This document shows, piece by piece, positions 1 through 8,819 of a stretch of DNA of 64,000 nucleotides. Positions within the stretch are counted from its first letter, which is position 1; every line of letters begins with the position of its first letter. The stretch lies in the NCBI GenBank assembly GCA_043392685.1, contig JBHZGM010000021.1. One strand, written 5' to 3'. The notes beneath the pieces are model-generated. The model saw only the letters and a program-made list of their open reading frames with translations. It had not been told where the DNA came from and searched no databases. The stretch comes from Metapseudomonas sp043392685. Its GTDB lineage: Bacteria > Pseudomonadota > Gammaproteobacteria > Pseudomonadales > Pseudomonadaceae. The position numbers and the translations under genes are program-made.

Positions 1-312
1 GCGATCGACGTTTTCGTAGAATCCCGGTACCGAAAGGCAGCCTTCCTGGTACTGGTCCATCTGGTCGGTCAGGGGCTCGAACTCGGGGTTGATGAAGACC
101 CGTGGTTCGGACTTGTCTTCCGAAAGGTCCATCACCACCACACGCTTGTGGACGTTCACCTGGGTGGCGGCCAGGCCGATGCCGGGAGCGTCGTACATGG
201 TTTCGAACATGTCGTCGATCAGCTTGCGGATGGACTCGTCGACCACCGCCACCGGCTTGGCGATGGTGCGCAACCGCGGATCGGGGAATTCGAGAATGTT
301 CAGAATCGCCAT
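1..312 (-). CDS. def: Peptide deformylase (C-terminus cut by window edge)
   Basis: Removes the formyl group from the N-terminal methionine of new proteins in the cytoplasm. The visible 104 residues start MAILNILEFPDPRLR and contain motif I GIGLAATQ (about residues 45-52) and motif II EGCLS (about 90-94), whose cysteine is a metal ligand. The third motif HEXXD lies beyond the window edge, so the gene is partial only because of the window. It is divergent from the LysM gene, and in Pseudomonas def is followed by fmt, which would lie off the left edge. The start ATG is at 312. The family assignment is firm. Confidence 0.97.
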   Translation of the reverse strand, partial: MAILNILEFPDPRLRTIAKPVAVVDESIRKLIDDMFETMYDAPGIGLAATQVNVHKRVVVMDLSEDKSEPRVFINPEFEPLTDQMDQYQEGCLSVPGFYENVDR

Positions 313-454
313 ATGCGTTGTGTGATGCACTTGTGGAATAAGTTGAAAATCCGCTGCTAAGATGGTGAGCAGCATCGAAAAACGGCTGCAGAGCCCGGTT
401 GGGGCGGCTCTCAGGGCGTTTCATGTGAATGAACATAATAAAGGGATTCACCGC

Positions 455-1480
455 ATGAGGAAATCACTACTCGCCCTGCTGCTCCTGGCCGCCAGTGGCC
501 TGACCCAGGCTGCGGTGGAGCTCAAGGAAGGGCATCCGGAGCGCTATACCGTCGTCAAGGGCGACACGCTTTGGGATATCTCGGGCAAGTTCCTGAGCCA
601 GCCGTGGAAGTGGCCGGAGATCTGGCACGCCAACCCGCAGATCGAAAACCCGCACCTGATCTACCCGGGCGATGTGCTCAGCCTGGTCTATGTCGATGGC
701 CAGCCGCGCCTGATGCTGAACCGCGGCGCGTCCCGCGGCACCATCAAACTGTCGCCGACCGTGCGCAGCACGCCGATGGCCGAAGCCATCCCGGCCATTC
801 CGCTGGAAGCCATCAACGCCTTCCTGCTGAGCAACCGCATCGTCGACGATCCCAGCGAATTCGAAGGCGCGCCCTACGTCGTCGCCGGCAACGCCGAACG
901 CGTGGTAAGCGGCGCCGGTGACCGCGTCTATGCCCGTGGCAACTTCTCCCATGAGCAGCCGGCCTACGGCATCTTCCGCCAGGGCAAGACCTACCTGGAT
1001 CCGGAAACCAAGGAATTCCTCGGCATCAACGCCGATGATATCGGCGGTGGCGAGATGATCGCCGACGAGGGGGACATCGCCACCCTGCAACTGACCCGCT
1101 CCACCCAGGAAGTCCGCCTGGGCGACCGCCTGTTCCCCACCGAGGAACGTGCGATCAACTCCACCTTCATGCCCAGCGCGCCGGACCGCGACATCAACGG
1201 CGTGATCCTCGATGTGCCGCGTGGCGTGACCCAGATCGGCCAGTTCGATGTGGTCACCATCAACAAGGGCAGGCGCGACGGGCTGGTGGAAGGCAACGTG
1301 TTGGCGGTCTACAAGACCGGCGAAACCGTTCGTGACCGCATCACCGACGAGTTCATCAAGGTCCCGGACGAGCGCGCCGGCCTGCTGATGGTGTTCCGCA
1401 CCTACGACAAGCTCAGCTACGGCCTGGTACTCGCCGCCACCCGCCAGCTGGCGGTGCTGGACAAGGTACACAACCCGTAA
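455..1480 (+). CDS. LysM-domain envelope protein
   Basis: 341 residues. The start at 455 is preferred over the upstream in-frame start at 362 because it gives a clean signal peptide (MRKSLLALLLLAASGLTQA, cleavage after AQA-type residues) and has AAGGGA about 10 bases upstream. Residues about 25-75 form a LysM peptidoglycan-binding domain (RYTVVKGDTLWDISGKF). The rest is a long domain typical of the Pseudomonas LysM protein located between def and dprA. Likely periplasmic or wall-associated; a precise role is not known to me. It is divergent from def and ends in a clear terminator. Confidence 0.9.
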   Translation: MRKSLLALLLLAASGLTQAAVELKEGHPERYTVVKGDTLWDISGKFLSQPWKWPEIWHANPQIENPHLIYPGDVLSLVYVDGQPRLMLNRGASRGTIKLSPTVRSTPMAEAIPAIPLEAINAFLLSNRIVDDPSEFEGAPYVVAGNAERVVSGAGDRVYARGNFSHEQPAYGIFRQGKTYLDPETKEFLGINADDIGGGEMIADEGDIATLQLTRSTQEVRLGDRLFPTEERAINSTFMPSAPDRDINGVILDVPRGVTQIGQFDVVTINKGRRDGLVEGNVLAVYKTGETVRDRITDEFIKVPDERAGLLMVFRTYDKLSYGLVLAATRQLAVLDKVHNP

Positions 1481-1489
1481 CACCTCCAG

Positions 1490-1512
1490 GCCCCCGCAAT
1501 GCGGGGGCTTGT
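1490..1512 (+). terminator. Rho-independent terminator after LysM gene
   Basis: Perfect 9-bp stem GCCCCCGCA/TGCGGGGGC with a very short loop (1490-1508), followed by a T-rich tail, starting 10 bases after the LysM stop codon. Confidence 0.85.
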
Positions 1513-1563
1513 TGTATTGATGGCGGTTCTGCCGCGATTGCGGCGCGATCAAGGACCGATCGA

Positions 1564-2658
1564 ATGCCATCAATCTCCCCTGCGGAGCTGGAAGCCCGCC
1601 TTCGCCTGCATCACCTCCCCGAACTCGGCCCCGCACGTTTCCGTCGTCTGATCGAAGCCTTTGGCTCCGCCTCAGCGGCCCTCAGCGCGCCGGCTTCTGC
1701 CTGGCGTTCGCTGGGCCTGCCGGAGGCCTCGGCCGACCCACGGCGCAGCCCGGAGATTCGTGACGCGGCCGCACGCGCCCTGGCCTGGCAGGAGCGGCCC
1801 GGCCACCAGCTGCTGTGCTGGGACTATTCGGCCTACCCCGCCCTGCTGGCCGAACTCGGCAACGCACCACCGCTGCTGTATGTCGCCGGCGATGCGTCCC
1901 TGCTGGAGCGTCCGCAGCTGGCCATGGTCGGCAGCCGCCGCGCTTCGGCGGCCGGGCTGGATACCGCCCGCGCCTTTGCCCGCAGCCTGGCCGGTGGCGG
2001 CTTTGTGATCACCAGTGGACTGGCCCTGGGCATCGACGGCGCTGCCCACCAGGGCGCGCTGGAGGTCAAGGGGGCGACAGTGGCGGTACTCGGCACCGGG
2101 CTCGAGCACGTCTACCCCAATCGCCACCGTGGCCTGGCTGCGCGCATCGTCGACGAAGGCGGCGCGCTGGTGTCCGAGCTGCCGCTGGAATGTCCGCCCC
2201 AGCCGGCCAACTTTCCGCGGCGCAACCGCATCATCAGCGGGCTTTCCCTTGGCGTCCTGGTGGTGGAAGCCAGCCCGTCCAGCGGTTCGCTGATCACCGC
2301 GCGCCTGGCTGCGGAGCAGGGGCGCGAGGTCTACGCCATTCCCGGCTCCATCCACCATCCCGGCGCTCGCGGCTGCCACCAGCTGATTCGTGAAGGCGCG
2401 ACCCTGGTAGAGAAGGTCGAAGACATCCTCGAAGCGCTGCGCGGCTGGCAGATGGTGGCGTCCGCGCCGCGAGTCGAAGCGCCTGTTCAAGCGGATCATC
2501 CGCTGCTCGATCTGTTGCGCGCGGCGCCCTACAGCAGCGAAGGCCTGGCCCTTGCCAGCGGCTGGGAGCTGCCACGCGTGCTCGCCGAACTCACCGACCT
2601 GGAACTGCAGGGCCGCGTCACCCGTGAGTCGGGTTGCTGGGTGCATCGCCAAGGTTGA
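1564..2658 (+). CDS. dprA: DNA-processing protein DprA
   Basis: Loads RecA onto incoming single-stranded DNA during transformation. 364 residues, usual length. An N-terminal helical (SAM/HhH-like) region (1-75) is followed by the Rossmann DprA core with VGSRRAS (122-128), SGLALGID (151-158), FPRRNRIISGLS (217-228) and SGSLITA (240-246). A C-terminal winged-helix-like domain (about 300-364) ends the protein. It sits just upstream of tsaC, the usual Pseudomonas order. ATG at 1564. All core motifs are intact, so it should be functional. Confidence 0.97.
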   Translation: MPSISPAELEARLRLHHLPELGPARFRRLIEAFGSASAALSAPASAWRSLGLPEASADPRRSPEIRDAAARALAWQERPGHQLLCWDYSAYPALLAELGNAPPLLYVAGDASLLERPQLAMVGSRRASAAGLDTARAFARSLAGGGFVITSGLALGIDGAAHQGALEVKGATVAVLGTGLEHVYPNRHRGLAARIVDEGGALVSELPLECPPQPANFPRRNRIISGLSLGVLVVEASPSSGSLITARLAAEQGREVYAIPGSIHHPGARGCHQLIREGATLVEKVEDILEALRGWQMVASAPRVEAPVQADHPLLDLLRAAPYSSEGLALASGWELPRVLAELTDLELQGRVTRESGCWVHRQG

Positions 2659-2699
2659 GCCCTGTACACTCTGGCGATTCAGTATTGCGGGAGCGGGTG

Positions 2700-3254
2700 A
2701 TGGTCAGCAGTTGGCGTGTGCAGCGAGTGGCGCGGATCGTGCGTGAAGGCGGGGTCATCGCCTACCCCACCGAGGCGGTCTGGGGCCTGGGCTGCGACCC
2801 CTGGAACGAGGACGCTGTCTATCGCCTGCTGGCGCTCAAGGAGCGTCCGGTCGAGAAAGGACTGATCCTGGTGGCGGACAACATCCGCCAGTTCGACTTC
2901 ATCCTCGAAGGCCTGCCGGAGGTCTGGGTCGACAAGCTCGCCAGCACCTGGCCGGGCCCCAACACCTGGCTGGTGCCCCATCAGGACCTGCTGCCGGAGT
3001 GGATCACCGGCCGGCACGAGAGCGTCGCCCTGCGCGTCAGCGACCATCCGCTGGTGCGCGATCTCTGTGCCCTCACAGGGCCGCTGGTTTCCACCTCCGC
3101 CAACCCTTCAGCCCGTCCGGCCGCCTGCTCGCGCCTGCGTGTCCAGCAGTACTTCGGCGGCGAGCTGGATGCGGTGCTGGGGGGCGCGCTCGGTGGGCGA
3201 CGCAACCCCAGCGTGATCCGCGACCTGGCCAGCGGGCGCGTGATCAGGGAATAA
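2700..3254 (+). CDS. tsaC: Threonylcarbamoyl-AMP synthase TsaC
   Basis: Makes L-threonylcarbamoyladenylate from threonine, bicarbonate and ATP for the t6A37 modification of ANN-decoding tRNAs. 184 residues of the YrdC/Sua5 fold with VIAYPTEAVWGLGCDP near residue 20 and STSAN in the second half. ATG at 2700 is chosen over an upstream in-frame start at 2634 that would overlap dprA; the resulting length matches the short TsaC form without a C-terminal Sua5 domain. The 3' end overlaps the convergent qor gene by 11 bases. Confidence 0.95.
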   Translation: MVSSWRVQRVARIVREGGVIAYPTEAVWGLGCDPWNEDAVYRLLALKERPVEKGLILVADNIRQFDFILEGLPEVWVDKLASTWPGPNTWLVPHQDLLPEWITGRHESVALRVSDHPLVRDLCALTGPLVSTSANPSARPAACSRLRVQQYFGGELDAVLGGALGGRRNPSVIRDLASGRVIRE

Positions 3255-4221
3255 GCACGGTCGAACCGGTGGTCTGGCGGCTGGCCAGGGCGGTGTGCGC
3301 CTTGGCTGCGTCGGCCAGAGCGAAGCGCTGGTTCACCTCCACCTTGATGCGGCCGTCGGCGATCAATCCGAACAGCTCATCGGCCATGGCCTGCAGGCGC
3401 TCCGGCGTGCTGGCGTAGCCGAACAGCGTCGGACGGGTGACGAAGAGCGAGCCTTTCTGCGCCAGGATGCCCAGGTTCACCCCGGTCACCGGCCCGGAGG
3501 CGTTGCCGAAACTGACCAGGAGGCCGCGCGGCGCCACGCAGTCCAGCGAGATTTCCCAGGTGTCCTTGCCCACCGAGTCGTAGACCACCGGGCACTTGGC
3601 GCCATTGGTGAGCTCCAGCACCCGCTGCACCACGTTCTCATGGCTGTAGTCGATGGTCGCCCAGGCACCGTTGGCCTTGGCCTGCACTGCCTTTTCCGGC
3701 GAGCTGACGGTGCCGATCAGTTTCACGCCAAGGGCACGGGCCCACTGGCAGGCGATCAGCCCCACGCCGCCGGCCGCGGCGTGGAAGAGGATGGTTTCGC
3801 CGCCCTGCAGCGGGAAGGTCTGGCGCAGCAGGTACTGCACGGTCAGGCCCTTGAGCATCACCGCCGCGGCCTGTTCGAAGCTGATGCTCTCCGGCAGGCG
3901 CACCAGCTTGTCCGCCGGCAGCACGTGCAATTCGCTGTAGGCGCCCAGCGGCCCGGTGGCATAGGCGACGCGATCGCCCACCTTGAACTGGGTCACCGCG
4001 CTGCCCACTGCCTCCACTTCGCCGGCGCCTTCGGTGCCCAGGCTGGTGGGGAAGTCTGGCGCCGGGTAGAGGCCGCTGCGGTAGTAGGTGTCGATGAAGT
4101 TCAGGCCGATCGCGCGATTGCGCACGCGCACCTCCTGCGGCCCCGGCTCCGCCGGCTGGTAGTCCGCGAACTCGAGGACTTCCGGACCGCCGTAGGTGGA
4201 GAACTGGATGCGTTTGGCCAT
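3244..4221 (-). CDS. qor: NADPH:quinone oxidoreductase (Qor type)
   Basis: Zinc-free medium-chain dehydrogenase family protein that reduces quinones with NADPH in the cytoplasm. 325 residues starting MAKRIQFSTYGGPEVLEF. Motifs include GLNFIDTYYRSGLYP near residue 40 and the nucleotide-binding glycine run HAAAGGVGLIACQWA near 150. The start at 4221 is supported by AGGAGGT a few bases upstream; the in-frame start at 4257 has no such signal. Convergent with tsaC, divergent from hemF, matching the P. aeruginosa gene order. Confidence 0.95.
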   Translation of the reverse strand: MAKRIQFSTYGGPEVLEFADYQPAEPGPQEVRVRNRAIGLNFIDTYYRSGLYPAPDFPTSLGTEGAGEVEAVGSAVTQFKVGDRVAYATGPLGAYSELHVLPADKLVRLPESISFEQAAAVMLKGLTVQYLLRQTFPLQGGETILFHAAAGGVGLIACQWARALGVKLIGTVSSPEKAVQAKANGAWATIDYSHENVVQRVLELTNGAKCPVVYDSVGKDTWEISLDCVAPRGLLVSFGNASGPVTGVNLGILAQKGSLFVTRPTLFGYASTPERLQAMADELFGLIADGRIKVEVNQRFALADAAKAHTALASRQTTGSTVLIP

Positions 4222-4357
4222 GCTTGCAACCTCCTGGTCGGAAAAGCTCCCATCCAACGCCTCGCCTTGATTCCCGTCAAGTAACCGAGCCCCGCGGGCG
4301 GTGGTATCCTTGCCTGCTCATTTTTCCACCATTCCACCTGCTTCCAGGGTTGACCAC

Positions 4358-5278
4358 GTGACTGACCGTATCGAGGCCGTGAAGGCCTACCTGCTCGATC
4401 TGCAAGACCGCATCTGCGCCGCGCTCGCGGCCGAGGATGGCAAGACCGGTTTCTACGAGGACGCCTGGACCCGTCCCGCCGGCGGTGGTGGCCGGACGCG
4501 GGTGATCGAGAACGGCGCGCTGATCGAGAAGGGCGGTGTGAACTTCTCCCATGTGTTCGGCGCTAACCTGCCACCGTCGGCCAGCGCCCACCGTCCGGAA
4601 CTGGCCGGGCGCAGCTTCCAGGCCCTCGGCGTATCCCTGGTGATCCACCCGGAAAACCCCCACGTCCCCACCTCCCACGCCAACGTGCGCTTCTTCTGCG
4701 CCGAGAAGGAAGGCGAAGAGCCGGTCTGGTGGTTCGGCGGCGGTTTCGACCTGACACCCTACTACGCCGTCGAAGAAGACTGCGTGTTCTGGCACAAGGT
4801 GGCCCGCGACGCTTGCGCGCCCTTCGGCGCCGACGTCTACCCGCGTTACAAGGAATGGTGCGACCGCTACTTCCATCTCAAGCATCGCAATGAACCGCGT
4901 GGCATCGGCGGCCTGTTCTTCGACGACCTGAACCAGTGGGACTTCGACACCTGCTTCGCCTTCATGCGCGCCATCGGCGATGCCTACCTGGACGCTTACC
5001 TGCCGATCCTGCAGAAGCGCAAGAACACCCCGTTCACCGAGCAGCAGCGCGAATTCCAGGCTTTCCGCCGTGGCCGCTACGTGGAATTCAACCTGGTATT
5101 CGACCGCGGCACCCTGTTCGGCCTGCAGTCGGGCGGGCGCACCGAGTCCATCCTCATGTCCCTGCCGCCGCATGTGCGCTGGGGCTATGACTGGAAGCCA
5201 GAGCCGGGCAGCGAGGAAGCGCGCCTGACCGAGTACTTCCTCAAGGATCGTGACTGGCTCGGGGAGGCAGGGTTGTGA
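4358..5278 (+). CDS. hemF: Oxygen-dependent coproporphyrinogen III oxidase
   Basis: Converts coproporphyrinogen III to protoporphyrinogen IX using O2 in heme synthesis. 306 residues. GTG at 4358 is chosen because the protein then begins (V)TDRIEAVKAYLLDLQ, as I recall for Pseudomonas HemF; the upstream start at 4301 would add 19 unrelated residues. Family motifs HVPTSHANVRFF and GGGFDLTPYY lie in the first half, DLNQWDFDT follows, and the C-terminal half is intact. The stop overlaps the aroE start (GTGA), so the two genes are translationally coupled. Confidence 0.97.
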   Translation: MTDRIEAVKAYLLDLQDRICAALAAEDGKTGFYEDAWTRPAGGGGRTRVIENGALIEKGGVNFSHVFGANLPPSASAHRPELAGRSFQALGVSLVIHPENPHVPTSHANVRFFCAEKEGEEPVWWFGGGFDLTPYYAVEEDCVFWHKVARDACAPFGADVYPRYKEWCDRYFHLKHRNEPRGIGGLFFDDLNQWDFDTCFAFMRAIGDAYLDAYLPILQKRKNTPFTEQQREFQAFRRGRYVEFNLVFDRGTLFGLQSGGRTESILMSLPPHVRWGYDWKPEPGSEEARLTEYFLKDRDWLGEAGL

Positions 5279-6102
5279 CTGATCGCTACTGCGTCTTCGG
5301 CAACCCCATCGGCCACAGCAAGTCGCCGCTGATCCACCGCCTGTTCGCCGAACAGACCGGCCAACAGCTCACCTATGAAGCCGTGCTGGCGCCGCTGGAT
5401 GACTTCACCGGCTGCGCCCGGCAGTTCTTCGCCACGGGTAAGGGCGGCAACGTCACCGTGCCGTTCAAGGAACAGGCCTACCAGCTGGCCGGCAGCCTCA
5501 GCGCCCGCGCCCAGCGCGCCGGTGCGGTGAATACCCTGAAGAAGCTGGATGACGGCAGCCTGCTCGGCGACAACACCGACGGCGCCGGCCTGGTGCGCGA
5601 CCTCACCCGCAACGCCGGGCTGGAGCTGGCCGGCAAGCGCATCCTGCTGCTGGGGGCTGGTGGCGCCGCTCGTGGGGTGATCGAGCCGCTGCTGGCCGAG
5701 AAGCCGGCCGCCCTGGTGATCGCCAACCGCACCGTGGAAAAGGCCGAAGCCCTGGCCCGGTTGTTCGCCGATCTGGGCCCGGTGTCCGCCAGTGGCTTCG
5801 ACTGGCTGGAAGAGCCGGTGGACCTGATCATCAACGGTACCTCGGCCAGCCTTGCCGGCGACCTGCCGCCCATCTCGCCGAGCCTGATCAAGCCGGGCTA
5901 CACCGTCTGCTACGACATGATGTACGGCAAGGAAATGACTGCCTTCAACCGCTGGGCTGCCGAGCACGGTGCCGCACGCACCCTCGATGGCCTGGGGATG
6001 TTGGTGGAGCAGGCTGCCGAAGCCTTCCTGCTGTGGCGCGGCGTGCTGCCGGACAGCGCTCCGGTGCTGGCCGAGCTGCGCCGCCAGCTGGCGCAGGGCT
6101 GA
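5275..6102 (+). CDS. aroE: Shikimate dehydrogenase
   Basis: NADPH-dependent reduction of 3-dehydroshikimate to shikimate in aromatic amino-acid synthesis. 275 residues. GTG start overlaps the hemF stop. Shikimate-binding motif GNPIGHSKSPLIH (residues 9-21) and NVTVPFK (about 60-66, with the catalytic lysine) are present, then the NADP-binding GAGGAARGVI near residue 125. An REP-like palindrome lies 15 bases downstream of the stop and may help end transcription before the convergent sulP gene. Confidence 0.97.
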   Translation: MTDRYCVFGNPIGHSKSPLIHRLFAEQTGQQLTYEAVLAPLDDFTGCARQFFATGKGGNVTVPFKEQAYQLAGSLSARAQRAGAVNTLKKLDDGSLLGDNTDGAGLVRDLTRNAGLELAGKRILLLGAGGAARGVIEPLLAEKPAALVIANRTVEKAEALARLFADLGPVSASGFDWLEEPVDLIINGTSASLAGDLPPISPSLIKPGYTVCYDMMYGKEMTAFNRWAAEHGAARTLDGLGMLVEQAAEAFLLWRGVLPDSAPVLAELRRQLAQG

Positions 6103-6116
6103 TCCTTCCCTCCCCG

Positions 6117-6154
6117 GTGGGAGCGATTTCGATCGCGAATGAACTCGCTCCCAC
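6117..6154. repeat. REP-like palindrome between aroE and sulP
   Basis: Perfect 10-bp arms GTGGGAGCGA (6117-6126) and TCGCTCCCAC (6145-6154) enclose gatcgcgaatgaac-type core sequence. One member of a family seen in many gaps of this window. It lies directly between two convergent stop codons. Confidence 0.8.
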
Positions 6155-7714
6155 TTATCCCTCGATAACTAACCGGCTGCCCTCGCCCTCCAGCTTGCGC
6201 AGCTCCCGCGCTACCTGTGGCCGGGCGCGGCGGAGCACCAGACTGCGCCCTTCCCCGCCCAGGCGCCGCGCCTCCTCGTGAAGCATGCTCACCCCAGCGT
6301 AGTCGATGAAGTTCACATGGTGCGCATCCAGCACCAGGCGTCCGGCGCGGCTGCACTGGATCAGCTTCTGCAGATAGGGACAGGCGCCGAAGAAGATCGA
6401 CCCCTCGATGCGCAGGACCTCGGCATCCTCTTCCGTTGCCTGCAGCACCCGTGGCTGCGAGGTGCGCTTGAGGTAGAAGAACAGCGACGCCAGCACCCCG
6501 GCGTAGATGGCGGTTTGCAGCTCCAGCAGCAGAGTGGCGACGCAGGTCAGCGCCATCACCACGAACTCCGCGCGGCTGACCCGCCAGAGCTGGCGCACGC
6601 CGCGCCCATCGAGCAAGCCCCAGCAGATCAGCAGAATGCTCGCCGCCATGGCGGGCAGCGGAATGTGGGCGATCAGGCTGGCCCCCAGCAGGGCGAACAA
6701 CGCTACCCAGAGCGCCGAGAAGACCCCCGACAGGGGCGACCGCGCGCCGGCCTGGAGATTCAGCCCGGAACGGGTAAAGGAGCCGGCGGAGAGGTAGCCG
6801 GAGAACCAGGCACCGATCAGGTTGGACAGGCCCTGGCCACGGCATTCCTGGTCTGCATCCAGCACCTGGCCCGACTGGCAGGCCAGGGCGCGGGCGATGG
6901 ACAGGCTGGTGACCAGGCCGAGCAGGCCGCAGGCGACCGCTGACGGCAGCAGGCGCAGGATGTCTTCGGCATCGAAGCGCATCGCGGCCAGTGGCGGCAG
7001 GCTTCCGCTGAACGGCTGCACCAGCGGGACCCCGGCGAAGGCGCCGGGCAGCGCGAGCACCAGCAGGCTGCCGCCGATGATGCCGATCAGCAGGGCCGGC
7101 ATCCGCGGCCACAGGTTGCGCACCAGGATCGACAGGCCCAGGGTGACGGTTGCTACCAGCAGCGACGGCCAGTGCACTTCGCGCACATGCCGCGCCAGTT
7201 CCAGGGCACTCTGCCAGGCCGTTGCACGCCCTTCCAGATGGGCCAGGCCCAGCAGGTTCGGTACCTGGCCGAGGGCGATCACCAGCGTGGCGCCCAGGGT
7301 GAAGCCGAGCACCACCGATTGCGAGACGAAGTTGGCCAGCGCGCCGAAGCGCAGGGCGCCCAGCAGCCACTGGAAGGCGCCGGCGAGGAAGGTCAGCAGC
7401 AGCACCAGGCCGATGTAGTCCTGGCTGCCCGGCAGGGCCAGCGGGCTGACACTGGCGAACAGCACCACCGAGATGGCCGCCGTCGGCCCGCAGATCAGGT
7501 GCCGCGACGACCCCCAGAGGCAGGCGACAATCACCGGCACCACGGCTGCATAGAGCCCATACTCCGCCGGCAGCCCGGCGATCAGTGCATAGGCGATGGA
7601 CTGCGGCAGGGCGAGAATGGCGCCGGTCAACCCCACCAGCGCGTCGCGGCCGAGGCTGCGGGGACGGACGGCGGGTAGCCAGGAGAGGAAGGGGAAGAGG
7701 TTGGCGGCTTTCAT
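6155..7714 (-). CDS. SulP-family anion transporter with STAS domain
   Basis: 519 residues starting MKAANLFPFLSWLPAVRPRS. Inner-membrane SulP (SLC26-like) transporter with many hydrophobic segments over residues about 15-400 (e.g. GLTGAILALPQSIAYALIAG) and a C-terminal cytoplasmic STAS domain (about 415-515) containing LVLDAHHVNFIDYAGVSML. The substrate may be sulfate, bicarbonate or another anion; the sequence does not decide. The longer start at 7762 is rejected because its first residues come from the REP-like repeat at 7746-7842. Location after aroE matches a P. aeruginosa SulP gene. Confidence 0.9.
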   Translation of the reverse strand: MKAANLFPFLSWLPAVRPRSLGRDALVGLTGAILALPQSIAYALIAGLPAEYGLYAAVVPVIVACLWGSSRHLICGPTAAISVVLFASVSPLALPGSQDYIGLVLLLTFLAGAFQWLLGALRFGALANFVSQSVVLGFTLGATLVIALGQVPNLLGLAHLEGRATAWQSALELARHVREVHWPSLLVATVTLGLSILVRNLWPRMPALLIGIIGGSLLVLALPGAFAGVPLVQPFSGSLPPLAAMRFDAEDILRLLPSAVACGLLGLVTSLSIARALACQSGQVLDADQECRGQGLSNLIGAWFSGYLSAGSFTRSGLNLQAGARSPLSGVFSALWVALFALLGASLIAHIPLPAMAASILLICWGLLDGRGVRQLWRVSRAEFVVMALTCVATLLLELQTAIYAGVLASLFFYLKRTSQPRVLQATEEDAEVLRIEGSIFFGACPYLQKLIQCSRAGRLVLDAHHVNFIDYAGVSMLHEEARRLGGEGRSLVLRRARPQVARELRKLEGEGSRLVIEG

Positions 7715-7745
7715 CTCGGGCCTGGCGATGGGGCTGTTACTGCCT

Positions 7746-7842
7746 TGTGGGGGGAAATTCATTCGCTAAGGGCTGCGACGCAGCCCCATGGAAATTTGTG
7801 GGCAGGCCTACGGCCTGCTTAGCGAATGAATTCGCCCCCACA
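7746..7842. repeat. REP-like doublet with long inverted arms
   Basis: Two ~25-base arms, 7746-7770 and 7818-7842, are near-perfect inverted copies (core ttcattcgctaag / cttagcgaatgaa). Between them are two smaller hairpins, GGCTGCGACGCAGCC (7771-7785) and GCAGGCCTACGGCCTGC (7802-7818). It has the architecture of a paired REP (REPIN-like) element in the gap between choX and sulP. Confidence 0.85.
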
Positions 7843-7868
7843 GGGATGTGTACCCAGAGTGCGAACCG

Positions 7869-8795
7869 TCAGAGCCTAGCCTGCACCGCCGCCACGGCAT
7901 CGCCGCCGTCGCGGGTGGTCACGCCTTGCAGCCAGCCCTGGACCACTGCCGGATTGGCCTTGAGCCAGGCCTTCACCGCCGCGTCGTTGTTGGTGTTGCC
8001 GTTGAGTACCTGATCCATGATCGAGTTCTCCATGTCCTGGGTGAACTGCAGGTTGGCCAGCAGCTTGCCCACGTTCGGGCATTGCGCGGCGTAACCCTTG
8101 CGCGCCAGGGTGTTCACGCTGCCGCTGGCGCCGAAGTACTGCTCGCCGCCCTTGAGGTAGGCCATGTCGTACTGCACGTTCATCGGGTGCGGCGTCCAGC
8201 CGAGGAAGACCACGAACTGCTCGCGTTTCACTGCCCGGCCCACCTGCACCAGCATCGCCTGCTCGCTGGACTCCACCAGCTTCCAGTCGCCAAGGCCGAA
8301 TTCGTCCTTGGCGATCATCTGCCGGATCGACTCGTTGGCCGGCGAGCCGGAGGCAATGCCGTAGAGCTTCCTGTCGAACCTGTCGGCGAAGCGGTCCAGG
8401 TCGGCGAAGGTCTTCACGCCCGCGTCGAAGGCGTAGCGCGGCACTGCCAGGGTGTATTCGGTGCCGCTGAGGTTCTGCGCCACCTTGTCGACGCTGCCGG
8501 CGGCGACGAACTTGTCGTAGTTGCTCTGTTGCGCCGGCATCCAGTTGCCGAGGAAGGCGTCGATCTGTCCCTTGTGCAGGCCGGCGAAGATGATCGGCAC
8601 CGCCAGGGTCGGGGTTTCCGTGCGATAACCCAGCCCTTCGAGCAGGACGCGCGCCACGCCGTTGGTCACGGCGATATCGCTCCAGCCCGGATCACCCAGC
8701 TTCACCGTCGCGCAACTGGCGTCCTCCGCCTTGACGTTGAACGTCAGGCCGGTCAGCAGCACGCCGCCGGCAAGCACCGCATTGATCGTCTTCAT
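7869..8795 (-). CDS. Choline/betaine ABC transporter substrate-binding protein (ChoX/BetX type)
   Basis: 308 residues with a Sec signal peptide (cleavage after FNVKA, about residue 23), then an OpuAC/ProX-like periplasmic binding domain. Features seen are GDPGWSDIAVTN near residue 33, AFLGNWMPAQ near 80 and YGIASGSPANESI near 145, typical of choline-binding ChoX proteins. No permease or ATPase gene is adjacent, so it would have to feed a transporter encoded elsewhere, as for the orphan binding proteins of the Pseudomonas Cbc system. Its stop-to-start neighbour betC lies 24 bases upstream on the same strand, suggesting one operon for choline-sulfate use. Confidence 0.9.
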   Translation of the reverse strand: MKTINAVLAGGVLLTGLTFNVKAEDASCATVKLGDPGWSDIAVTNGVARVLLEGLGYRTETPTLAVPIIFAGLHKGQIDAFLGNWMPAQQSNYDKFVAAGSVDKVAQNLSGTEYTLAVPRYAFDAGVKTFADLDRFADRFDRKLYGIASGSPANESIRQMIAKDEFGLGDWKLVESSEQAMLVQVGRAVKREQFVVFLGWTPHPMNVQYDMAYLKGGEQYFGASGSVNTLARKGYAAQCPNVGKLLANLQFTQDMENSIMDQVLNGNTNNDAAVKAWLKANPAVVQGWLQGVTTRDGGDAVAAVQARL

Positions 8796-8819
8796 GCCTT
8801 GGATCCTCGCAAGAGTGGG

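Noticed and set aside
7714..7762. Longer N-terminus for the SulP transporter
   Set aside because: The extra codons (MNFPPQGS…) come from the REP-like repeat, which argues against real coding sequence.
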